Below, one piece after another: positions 49,101 to 64,000 of a stretch of 64,000 bases of DNA. The DNA lies in assembly GCA_029582165.1 (NCBI GenBank), contig CM055871.1:627501-691500 (forward strand). Reading direction: 5' to 3'. Under the pieces are notes generated by a model. That model saw only the letters and a program-made list of their open reading frames with translations, was not told where the DNA came from and searched no databases. The position numbers and the translations under genes were made by a program. This stretch comes from Portulaca oleracea. Its lineage: Eukaryota > Streptophyta > Magnoliopsida > Caryophyllales > Portulacaceae. The number at the start of each line of letters is the position of its first letter. Position 1 is the stretch's first letter.

Positions 49101-50660
49101 AGAATACTGGAACAATTTTGTTTACCCACATGCCACTATCTGAACAACCTTTTCTCCAGAACTTTAGCAGTCAAGTTGCTTCTTTCCTGCTGAATGAGCT
49201 CCAAAGTCTGCTAGGAAAGGCAAGATATATCAGAGAGTAGGTTAAAGGTTCTCTATCGCAACGGTAAAAAGGTGATATGAATGTTGAAGAACTCAAGAGC
49301 TATATAATTCATGTAGACTCAAGCAGATGAATGATTTGCAACAAATAAAGCTCAGTAATTACAGGTCACTCTTTTGTAGATGTCTATGCACTTTCAATGT
49401 ACTGCACATACTCAACTGACTCCACTATGAAAAAGTAAATTACATGATCAGATTCAGAGGGTGAGTTCCAAATCTGATGCTTCACAGATACATGAATTTA
49501 AACTTTTGCATGCATAACATTTTGACTATGCTCATTAACAAGAGGACCTGAGAAAGGGTGCACGCATCAGATTCCAAGGTGGCAACTCTTTTCTGATTGT
49601 CTAAGATTTTTGAGCAGATTTGACCTCTGGCCTTCACCATCTGATCAGTATCATCCATGAGTTGCTTGATCTCTGCCTTGCCTGATATATTATCATGGAA
49701 GCAATTCAAAACATGAGCACCATCACAAGGCTGATGGATTTCCTATTAAAAAAGGATCCGTCAAAATTTTACATACGCTCTTTAAAGATATAATTATCCT
49801 AATACTTCCGAAAGAACTATTGCTTTAAGCATGATATAAAGATGAACGGCACAATTTTTTATCCTCCACACAATGAACTGAATGAAGTAACTTCACAAAA
49901 GAAAGTACAATTTGATTGTTATTCATATAGTGTGATCAACCACCTAGAAGAGATTTATTAGCTAGCTCGATAACTGAGTTTCGATTTTCATTTCACTCTT
50001 GTGTTTTGTAGCTGCTGTCTTGTAGATAAACTAGGATTGAGCAAACGAGCAAACACTGGTTGAGATAAAAGCACACACATGATCTACCAGCAAACATAAA
50101 TGAATAAAAACTACATTAGGCGTCCTTAGAAACCACGCAATCACTACTTACAATATAGTGGAAGTTCATATTATCACTATTTGACAAGCACCACACGGAT
50201 TATGCTTCTCTTTTCTCTTTAGTATGATTGGCGATCGAATGCCTGTTTACTGAATGATAATGTGTCCAAATACATCAAATCAAAGATTTAAAAAGCAAAA
50301 GATGAATTGAGCAGGCTGTCGAGTACTATCATGAATCAGCTTCTTTGAAAGGAACCATAACGACAGGATCAAATAAAATGCACAAACATTGACACACCAA
50401 AGGCAACCATACTTAGCGAAATCAAAACAGTATAAACCTGAAGAGATATCCTTTTCGAGACTATGAATTGTAGTAATCTGCATTTGCTCTTCGACCGATA
50501 TCTTGGCCGCTTGATCTTCCACATCTGTTGGAATCCAGAAACCAAAATTTCAGTCCAATTTTCTGCTCTGTGTGAGTGTGTCTGTGTGTGTGTGAGAGAG
50601 AGAGAGAGAACCGTTCATCTGAGTGCGAAGAGTTCTCATGTACTGCAAGTATTCCTCCAT
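46194..50660 (-). CDS. MUN: kinetochore protein SPC24 homologue (MUN-like), 12 exons
   Basis: Subunit of the NDC80 complex, which links kinetochores to spindle microtubules in dividing nuclei. Exons: 50660-50612, 50524-50438, 49681-49548, 49207-49149, 49071-49017, 48940-48911, 48367-48319, 47772-47735, 47656-47552, 46838-46791, 46716-46600, 46259-46194. Every border is GT..AG and phases agree, giving 278 residues. The N-terminus MEEYLQYMRTLRTQMNDVED, then AAKISVEEQMQITTI, agrees with what I recall of Arabidopsis MUN (SPC24 homologue). The middle is heptad-rich coiled coil (QTLELIQQERSNLTAKVLEK, LKNLQTAKVKLDDI). The C-terminus is globular with VVRCGCGQEYKVEV. The last exon rests on a strong acceptor (TTTTCTCTTTTCCAG) and an in-frame stop. 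The symbol comes from memory of the family, not a search. The ten small central exons make misassignment of one or two junctions possible. Confidence 0.85.
50569..50610. repeat. (GT)n(GA)n compound microsatellite
   Basis: GTGTG..TGTGTGTG followed by eight to nine GA units. It lies immediately next to the donor site of intron 1 of the SPC24-like gene, so the intron begins (minus strand) GTTCTCTCTCTCTC. Confidence 0.9.
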
Positions 50661-50811
50661 CTCACTCCTTGCGATCGAGAATGCGAGTTAACTGCGCTGT
50701 TTGTGCCCTAATTTTCGAAAATTAATCCTGTAAGTCGATATTGTTCTGTTCTGTTGTGTGTTTGGCTATGCCTATTGTGATAGAAAGGAAAACGGTGCGA
50801 GGAGAACGAAG

Positions 50812-50819
50812 AATTTATA
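50812..50819 (-). promoter_or_regulatory. TATA box of the SPC24-like gene
   Basis: The minus strand reads CCTATAAATTC about 155 bp upstream of the ATG at 50660. Around 20 bp nearer the gene lies the word AACGG on the plus strand (50791), the core of the M-specific activator element of plant mitotic genes. Both are motif readings only. Confidence 0.45.
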
Positions 50820-50959
50820 GGATGAATCCATAACAGACCAGCGCGCGCCCCGCCTCTCGCGCTCACTCTCATGCTCCTTTTGAATTTGTCCATCGTGTTG
50901 CACAACTTGCACTCTTAGACATGTCAATTCGCGTTACGGGTCGGTCGTATATCAGATTT

Positions 50960-51015
50960 CGGTAAATATGGGTTAGGTGTATTTCGGGTTCGAGTAAATA
51001 CGGGTGGTGTATTCC
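50960..51015. repeat. isolated units of the 28-kb minisatellite
   Basis: GGTAAATATGGGTTAGGTG and TATTTCGGGTTCGAGTAAAT repeat the unit found in tandem at 28060-28380. They lie about 300 bp upstream of the SPC24-like start codon. Confidence 0.7.
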
Positions 51016-51051
51016 AGTTTTGGATTAACCAACGGGTCATGATTGCGATAT

Positions 51052-51059
51052 TTTCCCGC
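51052..51059 (+). promoter_or_regulatory. E2F-type site TTTCCCGC upstream of SPC24-like gene
   Basis: An exact match to the plant E2F consensus TTTSSCGC, 392 bp upstream of the ATG. It is plausible for a cell-division gene, but it lies outside the core promoter and beside repeat-derived DNA, so it may be chance. Confidence 0.3.
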
Positions 51060-51225
51060 TTTTTCTTTTAAAAAAATTGTCTTTAAATATTATTTTTGGT
51101 ACAATATACATAATAAAATATGACTAACTTCTAGTATCGATAGATTATTATAAAGATTTCAACTTAATTTAGAGAAATAACATATGAATGAATTACGATT
51201 ATAATTTACAATATATCTTATATAG

Positions 51226-54180
51226 GACCGTCTCACATTAAAATAATGTGAGACGGGGTGCCACGTCAGACAAAGCCAAAAAAAGGGGTCACTTTCTTAT
51301 TTCGCGTGTGTGTTGCACTCTCCATATATAGTCTCTAATCTCTCTCTCCTCCTATTGACTGAAACCCTAACGAATAACATCGTTGTCTCTGGGGGAAGAT
51401 CAAAGATCGTCATCTGTCCTTGAATAACATGGTCGTCTCGGGAAAGTAAATCTTGTTACGTATATTCGATTGTGGATGTCGGGGTTATATGTCAATGTTG
51501 AAAGTGTGAATATTTGAATTAGTGACCATTGTTCGAATTTAAATTCGAAAATGGAGAAATGTTTGAAGGTGCAAGTTTGTTGAATATACTTCGTTGACTA
51601 CTATTTTGATTTTTTGAAATTTTCGCTTGTGATTTGTAATCGTTTGATATAGCGTGATGTAATCGTTTTTAATCAATCCATGAATACTCGGTTCGGGGAA
51701 TGTAATGTTTGTCGAGATTAGTATATTTAACTGGATGATAGGTGACTAATATATTTTGAAAATATGACAAATGTTATATGATTTATTGGTGACTAATATA
51801 ATTTAATTGGATTATAGGTGACTAATATATTTTAAAAAAGTGACCAATGTTATATGTTTGATATCATATTAATAAATAGTGTAGAAACTAATATATGTTT
51901 GATATGTTTGACTAGTATTCAATCTATGGGTGACTAATAATATGTTATCTTGATTATTTGATATATCGTGCTTTTGCGTCCATTAATTTAATTGGATGAT
52001 AGGTGACTAATATATTTTGAAAATGTGACCAATGTTATATGATTTAATGATTTATTGGTAACTAATATAATTTAATTGGATTATAGGTGACTAATATATT
52101 TTGAAAAAATGACTAATGTTATATTGGATCTCGTGCGAGCTATGACAAAAGGAAGATCACAAAGAATCAAAAGCCACTCTCAAAGGAAGAAAAAACCCAA
52201 TACGACACGAGCAAATGGTGATGTTAATGGCTCCATATATGTTGATAAAATTGGAACCAAAACACCCACGAAAAAATTGATTTAATATATTAGTGTACGT
52301 GTTAAATCTTTGATATTTTTGTATGACTATTTAAATTTGGTGATTTTAATATTTTGGCTTAGTAGATGAGGACTTTTGCATTTTTATACAACATATTATT
52401 ATTTGTGTACAATGATGATATGAATGTTTTCGTTAATACTATATAATATTTGTTGGAATGTTGTCTTTGATGACTTACATGTGACTATTTATAATAGTGT
52501 GTATGACTATATTAGTATATTAGTTGAACTTAGATAATTTCAACCTTTTAAAATCGTATTATTTGACGATGTCGGAAAAATAATACGTTTAAATTTGGGG
52601 AGTTTGAAAAAAATGACTAATACATGTGACTGTTTATAATAGTGTGTATGACTATATTAGTATATTAGTTGAAGTTAGATTATCTCGACGAACCAAGGAC
52701 ACAATATTAGTCATTGCAAAATAGAAAATTAGTCACACATAAAAATTTTAAAAGGTTGAAATTATTTATTTTTGGAAAATGTAAGTATTCATACACGTTT
52801 GTTTGTAATAATAGGAAGGTTATGATTATTTGCCAAATTTAGATGAGGAAAATATGTACGAAATGGAAATAAATGAATGTACATTGGACAATAAAATATC
52901 AAGTTGGAAAAATATATCACGTTTAATATGGAAGAATTAAAGAAAAAAAATATGCTTGAAGATTTAAAATTATTTACCAAATTACGGATTAGGAAAAAAT
53001 TATATTTGCCAAAGTGAGATTAGGAAAAAAATTTATATTTGATGTAGCACGTTTTAAGTTGACTATTTAGAGAAAAATTTATATTTACCAAAAAGTGGAG
53101 TTATTTGAAGCTTTAATATTATTTGCCAAATTCAAACATGCTACATTCAAAATATAATTTTTTTTCCAAAGTCTTCGTAACTTTCAAATAAATGAATGTA
53201 GCATGTTTGATTTTAGGAAGTTGGAAAAATGATCCAGATTTTTTGAAGAGTATATCCAAAAATATAGGTCGTTTAAATATATATATGTATATATATATGA
53301 CTAATAAACACAAACGACGTCAAAATATGACTAATGATGTATTTTTGTGTGACTATTTTTACGTACCTTTATTAATAATTATTATGTATTCGTATATATG
53401 ACGCCAAATATGACTAATTATGTATTCTTATATGACTATATTTAAATATACTTGTTACTAAATTACTATTTTCAAATAAACGCTTTTATGTACCTTCATG
53501 GGTATATATTGTTTTGTATAATTATAGTATTTGTATATGAATTGAAAATGTGTGGCATATGAATGTACATTGAAATAGTTATTACATGGTTAAAAGATTA
53601 GTCGTTCCACCGTTCGATATTAAGAAAAATACCAATAGAATTGTAATGTCGTTCTTGATGACTTATGTGTGACTATTTATAATAGTGTGTATGACTATAT
53701 TAGTATGTTAGTTAAACTTAGATAATTTCATCCTTTTGAAATTGGATTTTTTGACGATTTCGAAAAAATGATACGTTTAAATTTAATGTCGAATATTAGT
53801 CACATATATATGCTAAGAATCGAGATACCATATTATTTGTCACCCCAAAAATTTAATATTAGTCACCTATATTTTAATTCGCTCGATTGATATGTTGTTA
53901 TTTGTTTCCAAATTTGAGATAACATAATATAGTCACCGTTGACTGGTTTATTAGTCACCTATAATTATATAATTTGTAAAAGATATTTAGGAAATTGTTC
54001 CATTTAAAAAGTGTGCGCTATTTGCGGATAGAAAATAATTACCTAATCTATGTTATTTATTTTTTAAATTTAATTAATTAATTAAGGAGATTGATTTCAC
54101 TCTCCAACTTATTCTTGTGTTTTCATTTTGACAAACTTTGCCACGTAGGACGTCTCACGATAATTTATCATGAGACGGTC
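51226..54180. mobile_element. about 2.95-kb element with hairpin termini and modular interior
   Basis: The left terminus contains CCGTCTCACATTA, AAA, then TAATGTGAGACGG (51228-51256), a perfect 13-bp hairpin. The right terminus contains CGTCTCACGATAA and TTATCATGAGACG (54151-54177), a 13-bp hairpin with one mismatch, ending CGGTC. The two ends are inverted copies (GACCGTCTCA). Flanks CTTATATAG (51217) and CTTATACTAG (54180) may be a 9-10-bp target duplication. The interior has a promoter-like stretch (CCATATATAGTCTC, 51323), a small open frame at 52142-52285, and many repeats of GGTGACTAATATATTTTGAA and GTGTATGACTATATTAGTAT. No complete transposase. Length, duplication size and the FAR1-like tail suggest a Mutator-like element, not proven. 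Confidence 0.65.
52142..52285 (+). pseudogene. 47-codon basic ORF, possible transposase tail
   Basis: Open from ATG to TAA inside the hairpin-ended element. It begins MTKGRSQRIKSHSQRKKK and is strongly basic. The TKGRxxRIKS pattern resembles the stretch near the C-terminus of FAR1/MULE-type proteins (TKGRP..RIKS). It is most likely the remnant of a last exon, not an independent gene. No flanking exons were recognised. Confidence 0.35.
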
Positions 54181-54191
54181 TTATACTAGAA

Positions 54192-56640
54192 TTTGCGTAT
54201 AACTTAATAGTCATGAATCCCAACAAAAAGTCACCAATTCTAATAGATTTGAACGTAAAAAATACAGTTTCCGGGTCAAATGGGCGGATCGGGTTTGACC
54301 CGCTACTTTGCGGGTTTTCCAGATTCGCTATATTTCGGGTTCAAATCGAGAAAATCATGTTCAAAGCCCATGATTTTCGGGTCGGGTCAAATATTGATAG
54401 ATCTATTTGCACTCTTTCTTTTTTTAAGGAATATTGGTTTTTAACATAACGACATTTAGGTTATTGGACTCTTTTTATACTAACAATTGATATCGATTTT
54501 TTGAATCAATTTATCGTTAATATGCTGATATTTGATGATGATCAGTAAAATTAGATGCTAATATATCATGGATAACAATAATATACCGCCATTAACGTCC
54601 GGTTTTACTCATCATCACCAAATGTCAGAAAGATTGGTATACTAGAATTCAACGCCGCAGGTCAGTATATTAAAGACCAAAAATTCTTTTTTATTATTAT
54701 TAGTAGTGCAAAAATCTTTACGGCCGAAACAAGTAATATAATTCACTTACAATAATGCGGTTAATGATAGTCTTAGACAAGAGATAAAATACATCCAACA
54801 AATAACTAAGTTATTAGGAGGTAGCTTAGTGTTGTTTTTCTTTCCTTTCTCCTTGAGCATTTTTTTCACTTGCTTCACCGCACCTTCCTTACTCCATAAA
54901 TGCATAAAGTCCAAATGATTCTAAAACTCAATCATCTCGCATGTGTTATGATAAATTTTTTCAAAGCTTGAAACAAGCGACCTAGAACGACATTAATTGT
55001 TCAATTCTTCTCTTTTTGATATCAAATCTATCATTAGTTGTTGTCTCTACAATCATTAGTTCTAATGTACCATCTATAAGATTGTTGTAGCATGCTCCTC
55101 ATGAATAGATGCCAAATGACTTTGGCTTCGAGATTGTTGCACTCTTTCTCACATGCGTAAATCTCATCCAATTATATATCTCCCATAGGATGGAAGTGTT
55201 AGGGTAGCATGAATAGATCTAGACCATTAAACATCAATTCAAAGGTTGTCATTAAAACAACTGAGGTGATCCGCGTCAACCTAATCTAGCCACCTCAAAT
55301 GTAACATATAACAGCCAATCTTACCCCCTGTCAAGTTTGCCCAATCGAGACTCTAGTTGTTCCCTAGATTGATGGACCACCACAAACCACAACAGCGAAG
55401 GTTGAGACCACTTACATAATTGTCATCGTCTGACTATCAAGGAGCTACTGTGCAAAACAGAAAACTTAGAGCTGAACTTTATGAAACTACGTACGTAGTT
55501 CTACAACTAAAGGACATACCCAGCTAGAGGAACACCTAAACCTCATCCCCTTAATCCTGTCCTCTGTACCAAAATTTACCAAAATCTGCCAAAATATAAT
55601 ATTTACCATACCCCCACTTACTACTAAACTTTGCAGGCCCTTAGTTGGTTTAACCAAATAGAATTATATACAATCCTTTGCGGCATGTATATGTTGATGG
55701 AGGCACTCTCATTTGTAGCACTCAATTGGTTAAAAGTTGAAACAAATGGAATTGTATAAAATTTAGTGGATGCTTTACTTCTTTCTAAATCTGTAGACAC
55801 TTATCTTAATTTAGGATTAACTTTAAAGAATCCTTCCAAGGAGTGGTTCACATATAATTAGCTTGTTGATGAGACAATAACTTACCAAGGTGATAATCAG
55901 TAGCTAGTCTAAGACGATAATCGTTTTAGGTTCCTAATTTCTATTGTGTTTAGTAATTCTTGGTTGTGTCCAATTACTAAGGAATAGTCCCAATGAACCA
56001 TAAGTGGTACTTAGTTGTATCTTAGAAGGGTGAAGAGTTCTATCCCTTTCGTGCTTCTGTAGTCCATTCGATTTCAAGGTGGCGTAGAAATTTGATTTGA
56101 GTTACATGTTTTGCTCTCGATTAATTTCTATGAGTACAAGAGCATCATACTTCCATAAGTATAATACAAATTTATACACTTTAGTGGCCTCTTTGGCATA
56201 TCTGAAAGGATTGATTTTCTTCCCTAGTTTTAAGGTGACCTTTAAAGTTCCTTGTTGTTACTATTGTCGAAGTCATTGAGTCACGATGTTATTATCTTTG
56301 TTTAGCCAAAACATACTACACCTAAAGACATAAGTGGAAAATGTATATGTTTTTTCACAAGGATGAATATAAATCACTCGAATTGGATCCTTATCTCAAA
56401 GATATTTCAATTTTTTTTTTTAGTAATCCAGGGAGACTAGAGCCAAAAGTTTGATTCATATCCTTGCTTACCTCCAAACAAAGAGTGTTACAAGTTATGA
56501 GAAATGATCTCATGACCTCCTAACATGAAAGCCATTATTGTGCCAAATGAATGGATTGTATAATTATATTTGTATGTAATAGTGGACTATTTTACTGAAT
56601 GCACTTTCATCCCTATCATACATATGCTCAACATTTAGAA
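54192..56640. other. intergenic with decayed coding-like tracts
   Basis: 54260-54400 holds GGGTCAAATGGGCGGATCGG-type words like the ends of small hAT elements. On the minus strand 54910-54815 is open (LWSKEGAVKQVKKMLKEKG). On the plus strand 55760-56280 keeps scattered coding-like pieces (LKNPSKEWFTYN, RFLISIVFSNSWLCP) in shifting frames, as in an old transposon or gene copy. I cannot assign a family. Confidence 0.35.
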
Positions 56641-56649
56641 TGTCCACTA

Positions 56650-58830
56650 TGTATTTTTGGGCGATTTTCTCTCTCCCAATAAACTCTTCACCTCTCACCA
56701 AAAAAATCCCAATCGTGGTTGGGCACACTGTCGGGTTTTAGGTGTTAGAGCCCTCTTGGGGGTTTCGGTGTTCTGCATGTTCCGTGCGCCCCTCTCTAAA
56801 ACTCGAGCCCTGATTTTCTATGCGCTGCTCTGGATCTTTGTGTCCGATCTTCTTCTTTGGTGGTGCTATATATATTCGGTTGTTTGGGTTTCGTTTATGA
56901 TCGTGGAAGGTGGTCGATCGTGATTTCTTCCTCAATGGTAATATGTCTAGCTGCTTTTGGCTATGAGGTCAGCAATTTCGGGGCCTTGTTTCTTAATGGC
57001 GGTGTCTGGACGATTTATAATGGTGAATCTGAGCTCAATTCAATCGAAATGTACTGAATTGGAATGTGAGTTATCTTATGTTACTTCCTGCATTTTTATT
57101 GATGGTGAAAGCTTGGATATGTTTTCAATCGTTGCCCTCTCCAAGACCCGTGAAATTTTAACTGTGCTTAAGGAATTTCTTGGGTTAAATAAGGATTCTA
57201 AAACCCTTACTCTTACATCGTGTAACATCCCCAGATATGTGGTTAAGTGTGGTTTAAGAGGATCGAACTATTTATATCACCAAGGTGCACCTTTTAAGGT
57301 AGCTCATTCGTTGGGAACTCCTCAATTAAGTGTGCTTGGTTGGGAGTAGTCTCAAGATGGGTGATCTCCTCGGAAGTTTTCCCAAGCAGCATGTGAGCGA
57401 GGACGAAGTACACTAGAAAGACTCATGGCAATTTGTTGGGCCAGTCAGTGATCCTTAAAGCGGTTATTGATAACGTTCGTGGCTCGGGAGGGGCCGCGAC
57501 ATTACATATGGTATTAGAGCTGACCCGCTACCGTGAGTTGCGCCAGTGGACGAGAGATCCATGGGTAGTCACCTAGCGGGGCAAAGATTCTAGAGTGGAT
57601 TGTGGCACAACGAGGACATTGTGCGCTTAAGAACACCCTGGATATGTGGTTAAGTGTAGTTTAAGAAGATTGAAATGACTACTTATATCACCAAGGTGCA
57701 CCTTCTTTTATGGTAGTTCATCCATTGGGAACTCCTCAGTTATGCGTGATTGGCTGGGAGTAGTCTTAGGATAGGTGACCTCTTGAGAAGTTTTCCCAGG
57801 CAACGTGTGAGCGAGGACGAAACACGTTAGAAAGACTCGTGGTGATTTGTGGGGCCAACGAGCGATCCTTGAAGTAGTTATCAATAACGTCCGCAGCCCG
57901 GATAGGGTCAGGACGTTACACACCAACTTTGGGTGAAAGTGCTAATCTTGTTATCTCCGACGTGCTTGTGTACTTAATTGTTCTACCTTGCTTGTCCATG
58001 CACCTTATGTTGCTAATGGCGTGAGAGGTCGCTTGTTCTCTGGTTTTGTGAGAGTTCATCTTGTGGTTTGATTATGTGATGTTGAAGAATTTATTATCTT
58101 GGCAAAGAGAAAAGAAATGGAAAAAAAGTTTGGTTTCGTTATTCATGCCTTTAATGATAATATGTTTAATGGATCCATTTTATCGATTTCTTGGGAAAAA
58201 AATTAATAAAGTAGAAGTTACTTCCCTCTTTGAGTAGAACCTTTGTCGAGCGGGTTTGGATCCCGAAAGCTGCTCAAATCGTGAAGGTTGAGCCTCCGAA
58301 AGATAAGAATGACATATCTTTTGAGGTGGTGTCGGATTGCCTTACAAACTCTCAGCTCAACCCAACTATTTTTTTCCTCCGAGGTTCCGCCTGGTGGTAA
58401 TTCAATGGATTCTGAACAAACCATCTCAAAATCAATTTATGTTGTTCTGAGTCGTCCAGGGATGTCACAAGTGACTCTGCTAATGATCCGAATGACAATG
58501 GGGAATCAAACTCTGTCAGTTCACTTTGATCTAATACCCCTGCTTATATTAAGGATTCCTTTTTGGAGGGTTCCAAAGCACATGCTAGAAGAAAGAAGAG
58601 GAAAACTTCACTAAAATCTAAATGGCGTTTTGTCAGTCAAGCAACGTGTAGGACCGCTTCTGCAAAGTCTAAGGGTCCGAACAAAAGAAAGGAAAAGAGT
58701 GTTGTATTATTAGAGAAATCCTTGAAGCTTCATCAAAATAGCTTGGATGATATGAGACACAAAAAGACAAAGTTTGGTTGTGTTATAAGCTTCATTCGTG
58801 AGCACTCAATACTACTACATAGCTACTTAT
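56650..58830 (+). pseudogene. unrecognised decayed coding region split by Cassandra insertion
   Basis: Left of the Cassandra element, frames are open over 56957-57220 (ALSKTREILTVLKEFLGL). To its right they resume (TLGESANLVISDVLVYLIV at about 57925; VERVWIPKAAQIVKVEPP near 58250; a basic stretch AHARRKKRKTSLKSKWRF at about 58576; KSLKLHQNSLDDMRHKKTKF near 58720). Frameshifts and stops occur throughout. The basic domain and overall layout could be from a LINE ORF1 or a host gene copy. No family is assigned. Confidence 0.35.
57221..57920 (+). mobile_element. Cassandra-type TRIM with 5S rRNA-derived LTRs
   Basis: Two direct LTRs: 57221-57506, starting TGTAACATCC and ending GACATTACA, and about 57629-57920, ending GACGTTACA. 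Each carries 5S-rRNA-like sequence: AATTAAGTGTGCTTGG (A-box region), AGATGGGTGA (intermediate element) and TGATCTCCTCGGAAG (C-box) in the 5' copy, with matching parts at 57725-57800 in the 3' copy. Right after the 5' LTR, TGGTATTAGAGC (57509-57520) is the initiator-Met tRNA primer site. The interior is only about 120 bp and has no coding capacity. This is the defining Cassandra structure. No clear target duplication is left. Confidence 0.92.
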
Positions 58831-59457
58831 AGAGAAATAATAGAGAAAAAAAAAATACAAATTCAAAGAATTTATTATGATTTCTCATTTTTAGTTGTCT
58901 TTATTGTGGTATTCCTTGTTTTTTTTTAAAAAAAAAAAAATTGATATAGCTTCCTTGCTATTGTTATTTGTTATTTTGACCAGTGTTACAAACTCTTCAA
59001 CAAATTCAAACTTTGAATACTAAAAAATAATAATAATGAACTTTCACGGAAAAAAAGTCAAAAACCTGCCATTAGTTTACATGAGTGGAGCAATAAAGAC
59101 ATTATTGAGCCAGTTCGAATAACTAATTTGAGATTTCATACATGCAGGATTTTAGCCTTAAGTAAGTATAGACTGGGTAAACTAATCGCAGCAAACCCAG
59201 ATGGACAACTTAATTCTCCAGAACTTTGTCCAGCAGAACACATTGAATCTGATACTTATTCAACACCGAACCAAAAACCTCTTTGAGACTTGAGAGCCGG
59301 TCTCTCGTGTCTTGCCAACTCTTTCCGATTTCAGATCATTGACAGTAAATATAATTACCTCCTCCTCATTTCATATTATGCTCCTAAACACTTCACCCCC
59401 AATAAAAACATCAGATTTCCTAAGACTCCTCAACTATCAATAAATAGAGCCACTGTC
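58831..59457. other. 3' flank of the dehydratase gene
   Basis: Between the decayed coding region and the ALAD stop codon. The part next to 59458 is likely 3' UTR. Poly-T/poly-A tracts lie at 58918-58941. Nothing else was recognised. Confidence 0.45.

Positions 59458-64000
<4,543 letters not shown>

Noticed and set aside
57221..57420. possible 5S rRNA gene
   Set aside because: The 5S-like sequence is partial, diverged, present twice and placed within LTR-like repeats next to a primer-binding site, so it belongs to a Cassandra element.

Overview
This is nuclear DNA from a flowering plant, probably a eudicot. The genes are split by many short AT-rich introns with GT..AG borders and encode plant-specific products (a caffeic-acid-type O-methyltransferase, a plant SPC24-type kinetochore subunit and a plastid-targeted 5-aminolevulinate dehydratase). 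The intergenic space is full of plant transposon classes. The species cannot be named from the sequence. There are no operons, and nothing looks bacterial.

Three host genes look intact, all on the minus strand. (1) 1880-6348: a four-exon class II O-methyltransferase, 377 residues, with a TATA box upstream. (2) 46194-50660: a 12-exon gene for a 278-residue coiled-coil protein matching the plant SPC24 homologue (MUN). (3) 59458-64000: 5-aminolevulinate dehydratase (HEMB/ALAD). Twelve exons are in the window; the start codon and the first part of the transit peptide lie beyond the right edge. Reading frame is kept across every splice junction I traced in all three. They show no functional link; the window is a gene-poor segment with three unrelated single genes.

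Between and inside them lie mobile elements of nearly every plant class. 7.6-11.3 kb: rearranged Ty3/gypsy remnant, minus strand. 11.85-12.93 kb: internally deleted Ty1/copia end with a full LTR. 15.1-20.2 kb: shortened Ty3/gypsy element with two LTRs, the 3' LTR split by an 829-bp hAT element with an exact 8-bp target duplication. 20.3-24.7 kb: decayed Ty1/copia element. 24.7-41.3 kb: a field of MITEs, a TRIM-like repeat, a tandem minisatellite, a Helitron 3' end, a LINE tail and a hAT-inside-hAT nest with two exact 8-bp duplications. 41.5-44.7 kb: two broken FAR1/MULE transposase-like copies facing each other. 51.2-54.2 kb: a roughly 2.95-kb element whose two ends are hairpins and whose interior is built of repeated modules. 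57.2-57.9 kb: a Cassandra TRIM with 5S-rRNA-derived sequence in both LTRs. Introns of the dehydratase gene hold a 270-bp miniature LTR retrotransposon (TRIM/SMART type), a Stowaway MITE and a hAT MITE. Intron 3 of the methyltransferase holds a MITE flanked by an 11-bp direct repeat.

The most interesting pieces are the hairpin-ended modular element at 51.2-54.2 kb, the two miniature LTR retrotransposons (Cassandra and the 270-bp intronic element), and the facing FAR1/MULE pair. I saw no CRISPR array, no convincing tRNA gene and no complete rRNA gene. All splice sites and element ends were read by eye, so boundaries of decayed elements are approximate unless an exact target duplication is stated.
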